DNA of 64,000 nucleotides from Novosphingobium sp. SG707 (GTDB lineage: Bacteria > Pseudomonadota > Alphaproteobacteria > Sphingomonadales > Sphingomonadaceae): assembly GCF_012275515.1 (NCBI RefSeq), contig NZ_JAAZQL010000007.1, positions 62,001 through 126,000 of the forward strand, written 5' to 3'. The notes below the pieces were generated by a model. The model saw only the letters and a program-made list of their open reading frames with translations, was not told where the DNA came from and searched no databases. Positions within the stretch are counted from its first letter, which is position 1. Each line of letters begins with the position of its first letter. A program made the position numbers and the translations under genes. Of the stretch, positions 26,021 through 33,579 are shown one piece after another.

Positions 26021-27087
26021 TGCGCGGCCACCCGGACAGGCTGGCCTTCATGCAGCATATGCGCGCCCATGGCGACAATGCGCTCGCCCGGCCTCAGCCC
26101 GGCATCAATGGTCGCGGTCTCCTCGGCCAGAGCGGCAATATGGACCGGGCGCCATGTGACTGCAGGTTGCGCGCCATCGCGCAGAACCCAGACCCCCGCC
26201 CCCTTGCCCACATCGCGGATCGCACCAAGCGGCACCTGCGTCGCCCCGGCATGGCCCTGCTGCGCCAATGCGATGGTGACGGTGGCCCCCAAAGGAGCCT
26301 GTGCGGGCGCGCCATGCAGCACATAGCGCGCCTCATACGTGCGCGTGGCCGGATTGGCCGCATCGGACAATTGGCGCAGCGTGGCCGTGCCATTCGCGCC
26401 GTCATAGGTCCGTGCCTTGGCCTCCGATCCAATCGCGGGGCGCACGGTTTCGGGCAATTGCACCAGCGCCTCACGCGGGCCGGAACGGGCAAGGCGCAGG
26501 ACAATCTGCCCCGCGCTCACCACCTGCCCCGGTTCGGCCAGCGTTTCGACCACCGTGCCATCGGCATCGGCGACCAGCAGGCTGTAGCCCGCCGTATTAT
26601 GCGCGACCTTTGCCTGCGCCTCGGCAGCGGCCAGTTGGGCGCGGGCGGCATCGGCGGCGGCCTTGGCCTGATCATAGGTCGAGGCGGACACCGCCCCCGC
26701 CGCGATCAGATCGCGCAGGCGCCGTTCATCCGCCGAGGTTTGCAAGGCGCGGGCGCGAGCGGCCTGCACATTTTCCCGCGCGGCGTTTGTGGCCAGCGCA
26801 AGATCGGTGGGATCAATCCGCATCAGGGGTTGTCCCCGTCGCACGGTCTGCCCGGCCTGCACCAGCCGCTCGGTGATCTTGCCCCCGACGCGAAAGCCCA
26901 GATCGCTCTGCACGCGGGCAGCGATGATGCCGGTGAATTCATGCGCGGCATCGCCCGCCGCCACCGGCGAGAGCACCCGCACCAAAGGCGGCTGGGCGCG
27001 CGGATCAGGGTCGGCGCCGTGGCAGGCCGAAAGTGCAAACGCGGGCAGAGCCAGCAGGGCGAGAGCAGATTTGCGATACCGATTCGT
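26017..27087 (-). CDS. RND periplasmic adaptor (membrane fusion lipoprotein)
   Basis: About 356 residues. A lipobox (ALSAC) follows a short hydrophobic leader, then the biotinyl-lipoyl hybrid halves around a helical hairpin (VGGKITERLVQAGQTVRRGQPLMRIDP and ADGTVVETLAEPGQVVSAGQIVLRLA) and the beta-barrel and membrane-proximal domains. The GTG at 27087 is the best start, since GGAGG lies eight bases upstream; an ATG at 27120 has none. It is the first gene of an operon with the RND permease and is preceded by a TetR operator. Confidence 0.92.
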   Translation of the reverse strand, partial: TNRYRKSALALLALPAFALSACHGADPDPRAQPPLVRVLSPVAAGDAAHEFTGIIAARVQSDLGFRVGGKITERLVQAGQTVRRGQPLMRIDPTDLALATNAARENVQAARARALQTSADERRLRDLIAAGAVSASTYDQAKAAADAARAQLAAAEAQAKVAHNTAGYSLLVADADGTVVETLAEPGQVVSAGQIVLRLARSGPREALVQLPETVRPAIGSEAKARTYDGANGTATLRQLSDAANPATRTYEARYVLHGAPAQAPLGATVTIALAQQGHAGATQVPLGAIRDVGKGAGVWVLRDGAQPAVTWRPVHIAALAEETATIDAGLRPGERIVAMGAHMLHEGQPVRVAAQ

Positions 27088-27129
27088 CACGCACGATTCC
27101 TCCAACGAGAGAGGGATCATGTGTGTTCA

Positions 27130-27153
27130 TGTGACTATAATGTCAAGTAGTCA
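27130..27153 (-). promoter_or_regulatory. TetR operator before the adaptor gene
   Basis: GTGACTA, ten bases, TAGTCAC: a perfect inverted repeat with 7-bp arms. On the minus strand TTGACA lies inside it, so repressor binding would cover the promoter of the adaptor-pump operon. Its half-site resembles the dyad in front of the outer-membrane factor gene. Confidence 0.6.
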
Positions 27154-27162
27154 CATTTTGCA

Positions 27163-27777
27163 TCACGGAGCCAGGCTGCGCAGGATCAGACCGCATACCT
27201 CGACCTGCGCATCAGGCAACAGGTCCAGATTGCGCTCCAGATGCAGCGGATCGATAAAGGGCATCATCGCGTAGAAAATCGCGCGGCAGGTCTCATCCAG
27301 CGGGGTTTTGCGCTCGAACTCGCCGCTTTCGCGCCCTTCCCTGACGATCTCGATCAGCATCGCCTTGAGCGTCGCTTTATAGGTTTTGGCCGAGTTCCAC
27401 TGCTCGGCCGCCGAAAGCGCCGCGATCTCGTAAATCTTGCGGTCATGAAAGAAGAGCTGCAGGCTAAGCGCTGTCAAACTTTTGAACATACGCCTGAATT
27501 TTTCCGTCGCACTGCCCCCTTCGTCAATCGCGGCGCGCGCCTCGGACACCAGTTGATCCAGCCGGTCGGTGCAGATCGCCTCGCCAATGGCCTGCTTCGA
27601 TTCAAAGAAGCGATAGATATAGGCCTTGGAAAAGCCGATCTCCTTGGCAAGGTCGGAAACCGTTGTCTTGCCATAGCCATAGCGGGCGAAACATTCATGG
27701 GCCGCCGCGATGATCTGGTCGCGCACGGTGTGTTCGGCCGGGCCGCGCGGGGCGGTATCGGTGGGTGCATTGGTCAT
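27163..27777 (-). CDS. TetR/AcrR-family efflux repressor
   Basis: A 204-residue regulator with the DNA-binding head IIAAAHECFARYGYGKTTVSDLAKEIGFSKAYIYRFFESKQAI and a helical ligand domain. It sits between the two halves of the tripartite pump: the adaptor-permease operon downstream on the same strand and the outer-membrane factor gene divergent. Palindromes lie in both flanking gaps, so it probably represses the whole system until a pump substrate binds. ATG 27777 is preferred over an upstream in-frame start that would run into the divergent promoter. Confidence 0.9.
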   Translation of the reverse strand: MTNAPTDTAPRGPAEHTVRDQIIAAAHECFARYGYGKTTVSDLAKEIGFSKAYIYRFFESKQAIGEAICTDRLDQLVSEARAAIDEGGSATEKFRRMFKSLTALSLQLFFHDRKIYEIAALSAAEQWNSAKTYKATLKAMLIEIVREGRESGEFERKTPLDETCRAIFYAMMPFIDPLHLERNLDLLPDAQVEVCGLILRSLAP

Positions 27778-27805
27778 GGCGCAACCATAGTCCTCGCCCC
27801 GCGCA

Positions 27806-27841
27806 TTGACAACGTGTAACCAAACAATATATTGGTCACAC
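27806..27841 (+). promoter_or_regulatory. Sigma-70 promoter overlapped by a TetR operator
   Basis: TTGACA at 27806-27811 and TATATT at 27828-27833 (16-bp spacer) form a strong promoter for the outer-membrane factor gene. The spacer and minus-10 are covered by the dyad GTGTAACCAA-N8-TTGGTCACAC (27814-27841), with 9 of 10 arm positions paired. Repressor binding would block RNA polymerase. Confidence 0.65.
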
Positions 27842-27868
27842 ATCATCCATTGGCGCTGCGAGGAAAAT

Positions 27869-29335
27869 ATGCGGCCTTTGACCTTGATCCTGCCTGCCCT
27901 TGGCGCCCCTCTGCTGCTGGCCGGTTGCTCCGTCGGCCCCCGCTATGACCGGCCTGTCTCCGCCCTGCCCCCCGCCTTTCACGGCGAGGCCGCCGTGGCC
28001 GCGCGCCATGGTTCGGCCCAAGATGGTTCGGCCCCAACCGCCGATCTGGCCGACTGGTGGCGCTCGTTCAACGATCCGCTGCTGACCAGCCTTGTCGAAC
28101 GGGGGCTGGCGCAAAATCTCGACCTGCAGCAGGCCGCCGCCCGTGTGTTTCAGGCCCGCGCCGCGCTTAAAAATGCCAATGCCGCTCTGCTCCCCTCCGC
28201 GCAGGTCAGCGGTCAGGCGGGGGAAACCTATCAATCGCTGCAAACGCCCATCGGCCGGATCGGCAGCGCCTTTCCGGGGTTCCAGCGCTCCAGCGAAACC
28301 TATGAGGTTGATCTGGGCGCAAGCTGGGAGATCGACCTGTTCGGGGGCCGCGATGCCGCGCGCGATGCCGCGCGGGCGGATTGGCAGGCCAGTGAAGCAG
28401 GCGCGGTGGCGGTGCGCCTGTCGGTCGCGGCGCAGATCGCCGACACTTATGTCGCGATCCGCATGCTTCAGGCGCGGCTCGATGTCGCCCGCGCCCAGCT
28501 TGATACACAGCAGCGCCTTGTCGATCTGGTGGCCCTGCAATATCGCAAGGGCGTCGCGGCTGAATTGCAGTTGCGGCAGGCCGAAGGCGCGCTGGCGCAG
28601 GTGCGCGGTTCGATCCCTGCGCTTGGCAATCAACTGGATATGGCGATGAACGCGCTCGACGTGCTGATCGGCGCCCAGCCCGGATCGACCCGCACCGAAT
28701 TGTCGGCGCAGGCCCCCATCCCCGCCCCGCCTGCGGTGGCCACGGCGGGCGGCCCCGCCGCCTTGCTGCGCCGCCGCCCCGACATTATCGCGGCGGAAAG
28801 GACACTGGCCGCCTCCAACGCGCGGATCGGGGTGGCGGTGGCCGAATATTACCCGAAATTTTCGCTCAGCGGGCTGGTGGGCAGCGCCACCACCACCACG
28901 GGCGGCCTGTTCACCGGCGGCGCGACGCAGGCCAATGGCGTGATGGGCCTGCGCTGGCGGCTGTTCGACTTTGGCCGGGTGGATGCCGAGATCCGCGCGG
29001 CCAAGGGGCGCAACACCGAGGCGCTGGCCGCCTATCGCCTTACCGTGCTGCGGGCGTCTCAGGATGTCGAGGATGCTTTTTCCACGCTGGTGCAGCAGGA
29101 GGCGCGCGCGGCATCGCTCCACGATGGCGAAGCCTCGCTGACGCGGGCGCGCGACGCCTCGATGGCGGCCTATAAGGGCGGGATGGTCAGCCTGATCGAG
29201 GTGCTCGATGCCGACCGGCGCCTGCTCGAAACCAGCGATGGCGCGCTTCAGGCGCGGGCGGCGGCAACGCGCGGAGCCATCGCCTCCTTCCGCGCGCTGG
29301 GCGGCGGATGGAACCCGCCCGCCACCGCACAATGA
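27869..29335 (+). CDS. NodT-family outer-membrane efflux lipoprotein
   Basis: A 488-residue TolC-like channel with a lipoprotein leader ending LLAGC. The two OEP repeats are visible; hallmarks include DWWRSFNDPLLTSLVERGLAQNLDLQQAAAR, LGASWEIDLFGG, LLRRRPDIIAAERTLAASNARIGVA and YPKFSLSG. It forms the outer-membrane exit duct for the RND pump encoded divergently. GAGGAAAAT precedes the ATG. The thioesterase gene follows after 23 bases and may be cotranscribed. Confidence 0.92.
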   Translation: MRPLTLILPALGAPLLLAGCSVGPRYDRPVSALPPAFHGEAAVAARHGSAQDGSAPTADLADWWRSFNDPLLTSLVERGLAQNLDLQQAAARVFQARAALKNANAALLPSAQVSGQAGETYQSLQTPIGRIGSAFPGFQRSSETYEVDLGASWEIDLFGGRDAARDAARADWQASEAGAVAVRLSVAAQIADTYVAIRMLQARLDVARAQLDTQQRLVDLVALQYRKGVAAELQLRQAEGALAQVRGSIPALGNQLDMAMNALDVLIGAQPGSTRTELSAQAPIPAPPAVATAGGPAALLRRRPDIIAAERTLAASNARIGVAVAEYYPKFSLSGLVGSATTTTGGLFTGGATQANGVMGLRWRLFDFGRVDAEIRAAKGRNTEALAAYRLTVLRASQDVEDAFSTLVQQEARAASLHDGEASLTRARDASMAAYKGGMVSLIEVLDADRRLLETSDGALQARAAATRGAIASFRALGGGWNPPATAQ

Positions 29336-29358
29336 CGCGCAACACCGGAGACACGAGT

Positions 29359-29793
29359 ATGACCAAAACACCGACTGGCCTTGAACAGGTGCAGGCCCTG
29401 CTGGCCAAGGGAAAACAGCCGCCGCTGGGCGAGAAACTGGGCATCGCGCTGGTTGAGGCCGATCATGGCCATTGCATCTTTGAGGCCACGCCCGACGCCA
29501 GCGCCTATAATCCGATGGGCACGGTGCATGGCGGCTTTATCGCCACCATGCTGGACAGTGCCTGCGGCATTGCCGCCCACACAGGGCTGCGGCCCGGTTA
29601 TGCCTATACCACGCTGGAGCTGAAAGTGTCCTATCTGCGCCCGCTTCATGCCGACAGCGGGACGGTAAGGGCCACCGGGCGCCTGCTCTCAATGGGGCGT
29701 CGGGCCGGTTTCGCCGAGGCAAGCCTGCACAATGCCGACGGGCAATTATGCGCCACCGCAACGTCCACCCTGCTGGTTTTTGAACAGAAATAG
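29359..29793 (+). CDS. PaaI-family hotdog thioesterase
   Basis: A 144-residue single hotdog domain with the active-site region NPMGTVHGGFIATMLDSACG (about residues 54-73) and the strand YTTLELKVSYLRPL. PaaI-type enzymes hydrolyse aromatic or medium-chain acyl-CoA thioesters. GGAG precedes the ATG by eight bases. It follows the efflux channel gene closely, so it may share its promoter; the connection to efflux is unclear. Confidence 0.88.
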   Translation: MTKTPTGLEQVQALLAKGKQPPLGEKLGIALVEADHGHCIFEATPDASAYNPMGTVHGGFIATMLDSACGIAAHTGLRPGYAYTTLELKVSYLRPLHADSGTVRATGRLLSMGRRAGFAEASLHNADGQLCATATSTLLVFEQK

Positions 29794-29799
29794 CGCGCG

Positions 29800-29855
29800 A
29801 AGAGCGCCGGGGGCAAACATGCCTGCTTGCCTCCCCGCGCTCTCCTTCACCAATG
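29800..29855. terminator. Hairpin between convergent genes
   Basis: GAGCGC-CGGGGGCAA pairs with TTGCCTCCCCG-CGCTC around an 11-base loop, giving a long GC-rich stem between the thioesterase gene and the oppositely oriented stress-protein gene. No strong T-run follows, so bidirectional termination is probable but not certain. Confidence 0.45.
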
Positions 29856-29867
29856 CCGCACCCGCGA

Positions 29868-30512
29868 TCAGTGACGCAGCATCCACCGGTCGCGTTCGGC
29901 GGTGATGTCCTCGGCCGAATAGGACGGCGCGCTTTCGTCAAACCGCGTCCAGCCCGAGCCTTCATACAGACGGCGGCGCTCGACCGCATCGACAGAGCCG
30001 GAATCGGCCAGCACCCGCTGTGCGGTCTGCGCCATGTCATCGGGCACTTTGGCGCTGACCAGCGTGCCGCCGCGCCGGACACTTTCGGCGTAGAATTCGG
30101 CCTCCTCGCGGCTGACGCCCGCGTTGGAAAGCGCCCCGACAATGCCCCCTGCGCCCGCGCCGATCACGCCGCCCGCCACCGCGCCCGCCGCCGCACTGGC
30201 CAGCCAACCAGCCGCCACGACCGGTCCGATGCCCGGAATCGCCAACAGGCCCAGCCCGGCCAGCACGCCCCCGGTCGCCCCCAGAATGCCGCCGAATGAA
30301 CCGGCCGCCGCCGCATCACGGCCTGCGGCCTGCGCGGCGGTCATATCCTCGGGTTCGCGCAGGTCGGCCGGGGCGCCCTTGACGCCATGGGCGGCAAACC
30401 GGTGCGAAACCAGGCTGATATCGCTCTCGGGAATACCGGCAAGTTCAAGGTCGCGCACGGCGTTCTCGGCCTGCTCGAAACTGTCGTAAAGTCGGGTGAC
30501 GATCGTGCTCAT
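29868..30512 (-). CDS. Glycine-zipper general-stress-type protein
   Basis: A 214-residue protein. The N-terminus (STIVTRLYDSFEQAENAVRDLELAGIPESDISLVS) resembles the YflT/heat-induced stress protein domain; the middle (about 65-135) is a Gly/Ala-rich glycine-zipper hairpin likely to insert in a membrane; the C-terminal part has RRGGTLVSAKVPDDMAQTAQRVL, a second copy of the alpha-beta unit. Similar proteins are common in stress islands, with no known biochemical role. AGAGGA precedes ATG 30512. Confidence 0.72.
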   Translation of the reverse strand: MSTIVTRLYDSFEQAENAVRDLELAGIPESDISLVSHRFAAHGVKGAPADLREPEDMTAAQAAGRDAAAAGSFGGILGATGGVLAGLGLLAIPGIGPVVAAGWLASAAAGAVAGGVIGAGAGGIVGALSNAGVSREEAEFYAESVRRGGTLVSAKVPDDMAQTAQRVLADSGSVDAVERRRLYEGSGWTRFDESAPSYSAEDITAERDRWMLRH

Positions 30513-30547
30513 GGTCAATCCTCTCTCATCGCATCAAGGGTTGGGGG

Positions 30548-30883
30548 TTATCGGTGCGCAACATTGCCCTTGTAATCGAGGGCCACATGGACGGGCTGTC
30601 CGTCGAGCTGGGCGCGGGCCTGCCACAGGCCGTCCTTGTCCAGCTTCAACTGGTCGACACGATTATAGCCCGCCTTTTCCAGCCGTGTCCGGGCCTCGCC
30701 CTCGGTGAAGGAATTGCGCCCCTTGCTCAGTTGGCCCCATGTGATCGCATCGGGCGATTTGACGGCCGGATTGGCCGGAGCATGATCGCTGGCGGCGGGC
30801 TTCTGGCCGCTCTGTGCAAGGGCATGCGTGCCCAAGGCCATACTCATGATCAGCGCGAACGAAGTCATTATCCTGTGGGTCAT
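30548..30883 (-). CDS. Small secreted PepSY-like protein
   Basis: A 111-residue protein with a signal peptide (cleavage near ALAQSG) and a compact C-terminal domain SFTEGEARTRLEKAGYNRVDQLKLDKDGLWQARAQLDGQPVHVALDYKGNV, whose helix then strand pattern resembles PepSY domains. PepSY proteins often act as inhibitors or folding aids in the periplasm. AGGAGA precedes the ATG. A GGAAC-N17-CTTTC promoter lies about 27 bases upstream, so it is probably a general-stress gene. Confidence 0.72.
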   Translation of the reverse strand: MTHRIMTSFALIMSMALGTHALAQSGQKPAASDHAPANPAVKSPDAITWGQLSKGRNSFTEGEARTRLEKAGYNRVDQLKLDKDGLWQARAQLDGQPVHVALDYKGNVAHR

Positions 30884-30909
30884 GTCTCGATCTCCTGCTT
30901 TGTTCAGGA

Positions 30910-30936
30910 GAAAGAGCAGCCAAGGGCCAATGTTCC
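30910..30936 (-). promoter_or_regulatory. EcfG-like promoter before the PepSY-like gene
   Basis: On the minus strand GGAAC (30936-30932), 17 bases, then CTTTC (30914-30910), 27 bases before the ATG. It matches the layout found before the sigma gene at 49567 and the CsbD gene. Confidence 0.6.
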
Positions 30937-31126
30937 ATCCGGCCACGTTCCGATGCGCGCGCGACGCAAACAGTTGGTCCGATTTTGCGGCATGCGGGGA
31001 ACCGGGCCGCGCGCTGGCCGTCTCCACCATACTGTCTTGCGCAGGAAGCGGGCGGGCGCCCATGCCGGATCTCTCCCGCGCCCGTCCGCTTCATCCGCCA
31101 TCCCGGCAATGAGGAAAGGACATGTC

Positions 31127-31690
31127 ATGACCCAATACAGGATAGGCTATCTGATAGGCAGTCTGGCCACGGCCTCGATCAACCGCAAACTGGCCAAGGC
31201 GCTGGTAAGGCTGGCGCCGCCCGAACTGGTCTGCACCGAAATTCCCATCCGCGATCTGCCGCTTTACAGCTATGACCATGACGCCGATTTCCCCCCGGCG
31301 GCGCGGGCGTTCAAAGAGGCGCTTGAACAGGTTGATGCGGTGCTGTTTGTCACGCCCGAGTATAACCGTTCGGTTCCCGGCGGGCTGAAAAATGCCATCG
31401 ACTGGGCCAGTCGTCCCTTTGGCCGGAATTCCTTTACCCACAAGCCCGGCGCCATCATCGGCACCTCGCCGGGCGAAATCCGCAGCGCCATCGCCCAGCA
31501 GCACCTGCGCGCCATTCTGGCCTCCTGCGATTGTCCGCAAATGAACGCGCCCGAGGCCTATATCCATTTCACGCCGGGGCTGATTTCCGACGACGGCGAG
31601 GTCAACGATGTGCGGTGCAAGGAATTCCTGCGCCGCTATATGCAGGCCTATGCCAGGTTTGTGGCGCAGATGGCTTCGCTGCGGTCATAG
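31127..31690 (+). CDS. NADPH-dependent FMN reductase
   Basis: A 187-residue flavodoxin-like protein of the NADPH-dependent FMN reductase/ArsH-ChrR group. The phosphate-binding loop is GSLATASINRKLA near the N-terminus and the FMN-contact segment is VTPEYNRSVPGGLKNAIDWAS (about 80-100). Such enzymes reduce quinones, chromate or azo compounds and protect against oxidative stress. AAAGGA lies seven bases before the ATG. It is divergent from the PepSY-like gene. Confidence 0.9.
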   Translation: MTQYRIGYLIGSLATASINRKLAKALVRLAPPELVCTEIPIRDLPLYSYDHDADFPPAARAFKEALEQVDAVLFVTPEYNRSVPGGLKNAIDWASRPFGRNSFTHKPGAIIGTSPGEIRSAIAQQHLRAILASCDCPQMNAPEAYIHFTPGLISDDGEVNDVRCKEFLRRYMQAYARFVAQMASLRS

Positions 31691-31757
31691 GGCGTTCCGC
31701 TCGCCGTGCGGGATGGGCGCTTCCCCGCAATCGGCCCGGAAAGCGGCAAGCCAACAC

Positions 31758-31784
31758 GGAACATGCCCGCCCGCCCCCGCTTTC
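31758..31784 (+). promoter_or_regulatory. EcfG-like promoter before the CsbD gene
   Basis: GGAAC (31758-31762), 17 bases, CTTTC (31780-31784), 34 bases before ATG 31818. This is the same layout as the promoters before the sigma and PepSY-like genes. Confidence 0.6.
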
Positions 31785-31817
31785 ATCCATACCGAGACGG
31801 AAAAAAGGAGCTGTACC

Positions 31818-31994
31818 ATGGGTGAGATCAAGGACCGGGCCAAGGGCTTTATGGACGAAACCATCGGCAAGACCAAGCGCGCAATCGGCGAGGCGGTCGA
31901 CCGCCCCGATATCGAGGCCGAAGGCGACATTCAGGAAGCCAAGGGCGACGCCGAAAAGGCCAAGGCCCGCCTCGAAAGCAAGCTGAAGCCCTGA
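31818..31994 (+). CDS. CsbD-family stress protein
   Basis: A 58-residue highly charged protein, MGEIKDRAKGFMDETIGKTK..., with the CsbD pattern of amphipathic helices rich in Lys and Glu, and a repeated AEGDIQEAKGDAEKAKA end. CsbD proteins are small, abundant general-stress proteins of unknown mechanism. AAGGAG lies ten bases before the ATG. A GGAAC promoter precedes it. Confidence 0.9.
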   Translation: MGEIKDRAKGFMDETIGKTKRAIGEAVDRPDIEAEGDIQEAKGDAEKAKARLESKLKP

Positions 31995-32548
31995 AGAACA
32001 CCGGGCCGTTTGTCCGTCGCGCAATCGGTAGAGCGATGGCGGCGGGAACCGAAACTGTCGGGATCGGACCTTTGGGTCCGGTCCCGATTTTTGTTGGGCG
32101 GCCATCCCGCCATAAAAAGCGCGCCGGTCATGGCAGCCTCATCGCTAGGACCGGCGCGCTTCCCCTGCGGATGTCTCGACAGACGTTGTCTGAACAGACA
32201 GAGCCTCAGGATAGATCCGCTTTGACCATGATCGACGTGAACCAATGATTTAAATGGTCGATTAACATCCGGGCAATGATAGCAGGATGACAGGGACGAA
32301 CCGGACGCTCCCGGCCCGAAACGGCTGAACGGCAAAATGCCCCGTTTCATCATATTCGCACGGAACATCCCCCGGCCCCGCCTATTACGCTGGGGATCGC
32401 GTGGACCGGGCCGACAAAGCCCGCCCAAAGGACCTGTTGGACCCATGTTGGTACAATTCCCTCCGGCTGACACCTTCGACTTTTGGGCTCGCCCACGAGC
32501 CACGGGCCACGCGGTCACTTAGCCAACCAGCAAGCCCGGAGAGATGAC
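31995..32548. other. Gene-poor stretch with a terminator
   Basis: About 550 bases between the CsbD and Hsp20 genes. It contains a tRNA D-arm-like run (GCGCAATCGGTAGAGCG, 32018-32034) that does not extend into a tRNA, a strong hairpin-plus-T terminator at 32058-32092, and then about 450 bases with no convincing open frame. GGAAC at 32355-32359 could be part of an Hsp20 promoter (followed 17 bases later by ATTAC), but the match is poor. Confidence 0.5.
32058..32092 (+). terminator. Rho-independent terminator
   Basis: TCGGGATCGGACC pairs with GGTCCGGTCCCGA (13 bp with one G-T wobble) around a TTTG tetraloop, followed by TTTTT. This is the clearest intrinsic terminator in the window. It would end the CsbD transcript or a short RNA started just upstream. 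Confidence 0.85.
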
Positions 32549-33094
32549 ATGACCTCCCACCCCCTGGCCTATTATCATCCCCGCTCGGTCGAACCGCTGC
32601 GCCCGCCCAACCCCTTCCTTTCGTTTTACCGGCAGGCGAACCGGATGTTCGAGGACATCTTTCGCGAATTTGACGAGGCGCGCGAAGCCTTGGGAGGAAC
32701 CTTTACCCCCAATGTGGACGTGACCCAGGACGATCACCAGATCCGCATCACGGCCGAATTGCCCGGTATCCGCGAAGAAGACATTGATGTGTCCATCAAA
32801 AACGACCTGCTGACGATCCGCGCCGAAAAACGGGTCGAACAGGATGGCGCGGGTGAAAACCGTCAGGTCAAGGAACGTGCCTTCGGCAAATTCGAGCGGA
32901 CCTTCCGCCTGCCCGAAGCGGTCGAGCCCGACCGGATCCGCGCCCATTTCACACATGGGCTGCTCACCATCATCCTGCCCGGGGCCGACCAGGAAAAAGG
33001 CGAACGCAAGATCGCCATCGACCCCAGCCCCGCCCCGGCCAACCGGCCCGAGGCAAATGCCAAACAGCCCCAATCCGGAAAGGACCGATCATGA
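32549..33094 (+). CDS. Hsp20/alpha-crystallin small heat-shock protein
   Basis: A 181-residue chaperone. The alpha-crystallin domain spans about residues 52-148: FTPNVDVTQDDHQIRITAELPGI, IDVSIKNDLLTIRAEKR, FGKFERTFRLPE and the closing GLLTIILP. N- and C-terminal tails are flexible, the latter Pro/Ala-rich. These proteins hold unfolding proteins in large oligomers. The start at 32549 is after GGAGAG. Its last codons overlap the next gene (ATGA), so it is translated with the CBS protein. Confidence 0.95.
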   Translation: MTSHPLAYYHPRSVEPLRPPNPFLSFYRQANRMFEDIFREFDEAREALGGTFTPNVDVTQDDHQIRITAELPGIREEDIDVSIKNDLLTIRAEKRVEQDGAGENRQVKERAFGKFERTFRLPEAVEPDRIRAHFTHGLLTIILPGADQEKGERKIAIDPSPAPANRPEANAKQPQSGKDRS

Positions 33095-33537
33095 AAACCT
33101 GTGAATGCATGACGCGCGAGGTGCGGATCATGGACCCGGCCGAGACGCTTCAGGACGCCGCCCGCATGATGATGGATATCGATGCGGGTTTTCTTCCCGT
33201 CGGCGAGAATGACCGGATCGTCGGCATCATCACCGATCGCGACATCGCCATCCGGGGCGTGGGCAAGGGAATGGCCCCCGACACCAGAATCCGCGATGTC
33301 ATGAGCAAGGACGTGCGCTATTGCTATGAGGACGAAGAGGTCGAGCAGATCCTCTACAATATGGGCGAGCAGCAGATCCGCCGCCTGCCCGTGGTTGACC
33401 GTGACAAGCGGCTGGTGGGCGTGATCTCGATCACCGATCTGGCCGCCGGCGGAGAGATCGCGCGTTCGGGGGCCGCGCTGCGCGAGATCACCCGGTCGAG
33501 CGGCCTGCATTCGCAAGGGGACAGCACAAGGCCATGA
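33091..33537 (+). CDS. Two-CBS-domain protein
   Basis: A 148-residue protein consisting of a CBS pair: MTREVRIMDPAETLQDAARMMMDIDAGFLPVGEND with GIITDRDIAIRGVGKG, then MSKDVRYCYEDEEVEQILYNMGEQQIRRLPVVDRDKRLVGVISITDLA. CBS pairs bind adenine nucleotides; free-standing ones regulate partners or sense energy state. It overlaps the Hsp20 gene by four bases, so the two are coupled. A strong hairpin follows it. Confidence 0.92.
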   Translation: MKTCECMTREVRIMDPAETLQDAARMMMDIDAGFLPVGENDRIVGIITDRDIAIRGVGKGMAPDTRIRDVMSKDVRYCYEDEEVEQILYNMGEQQIRRLPVVDRDKRLVGVISITDLAAGGEIARSGAALREITRSSGLHSQGDSTRP

Positions 33538-33548
33538 AGGCGCAGAGC

Positions 33549-33574
33549 CCGGCGGGCGCAGCCGCGCCCGCCGG
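33549..33574. terminator. Bidirectional hairpin
   Basis: CCGGCGGGCGC and GCGCCCGCCGG form a perfect 11-bp stem around AGCC between the CBS gene and the convergent GH130 gene. There is no T-run, so it is GC-rich and may stop transcription from either side or only protect 3' ends. Confidence 0.5.
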
Positions 33575-33579
33575 ATGCA

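Noticed and set aside
32010..32085. Possible tRNA gene suggested by GCGCAATCGGTAGAGCG
   Set aside because: Only the D-arm resembles a tRNA. There is no anticodon stem-loop of the right size, no GTTCGAATC T-arm and no matching acceptor strand.
32355..32381. GGAAC-N17-ATTAC as an Hsp20 stress promoter
   Set aside because: The minus-35 is exact but the minus-10 does not resemble CGTT or CTTT and it lies about 170 bases from the ATG, so it is not listed as a feature.
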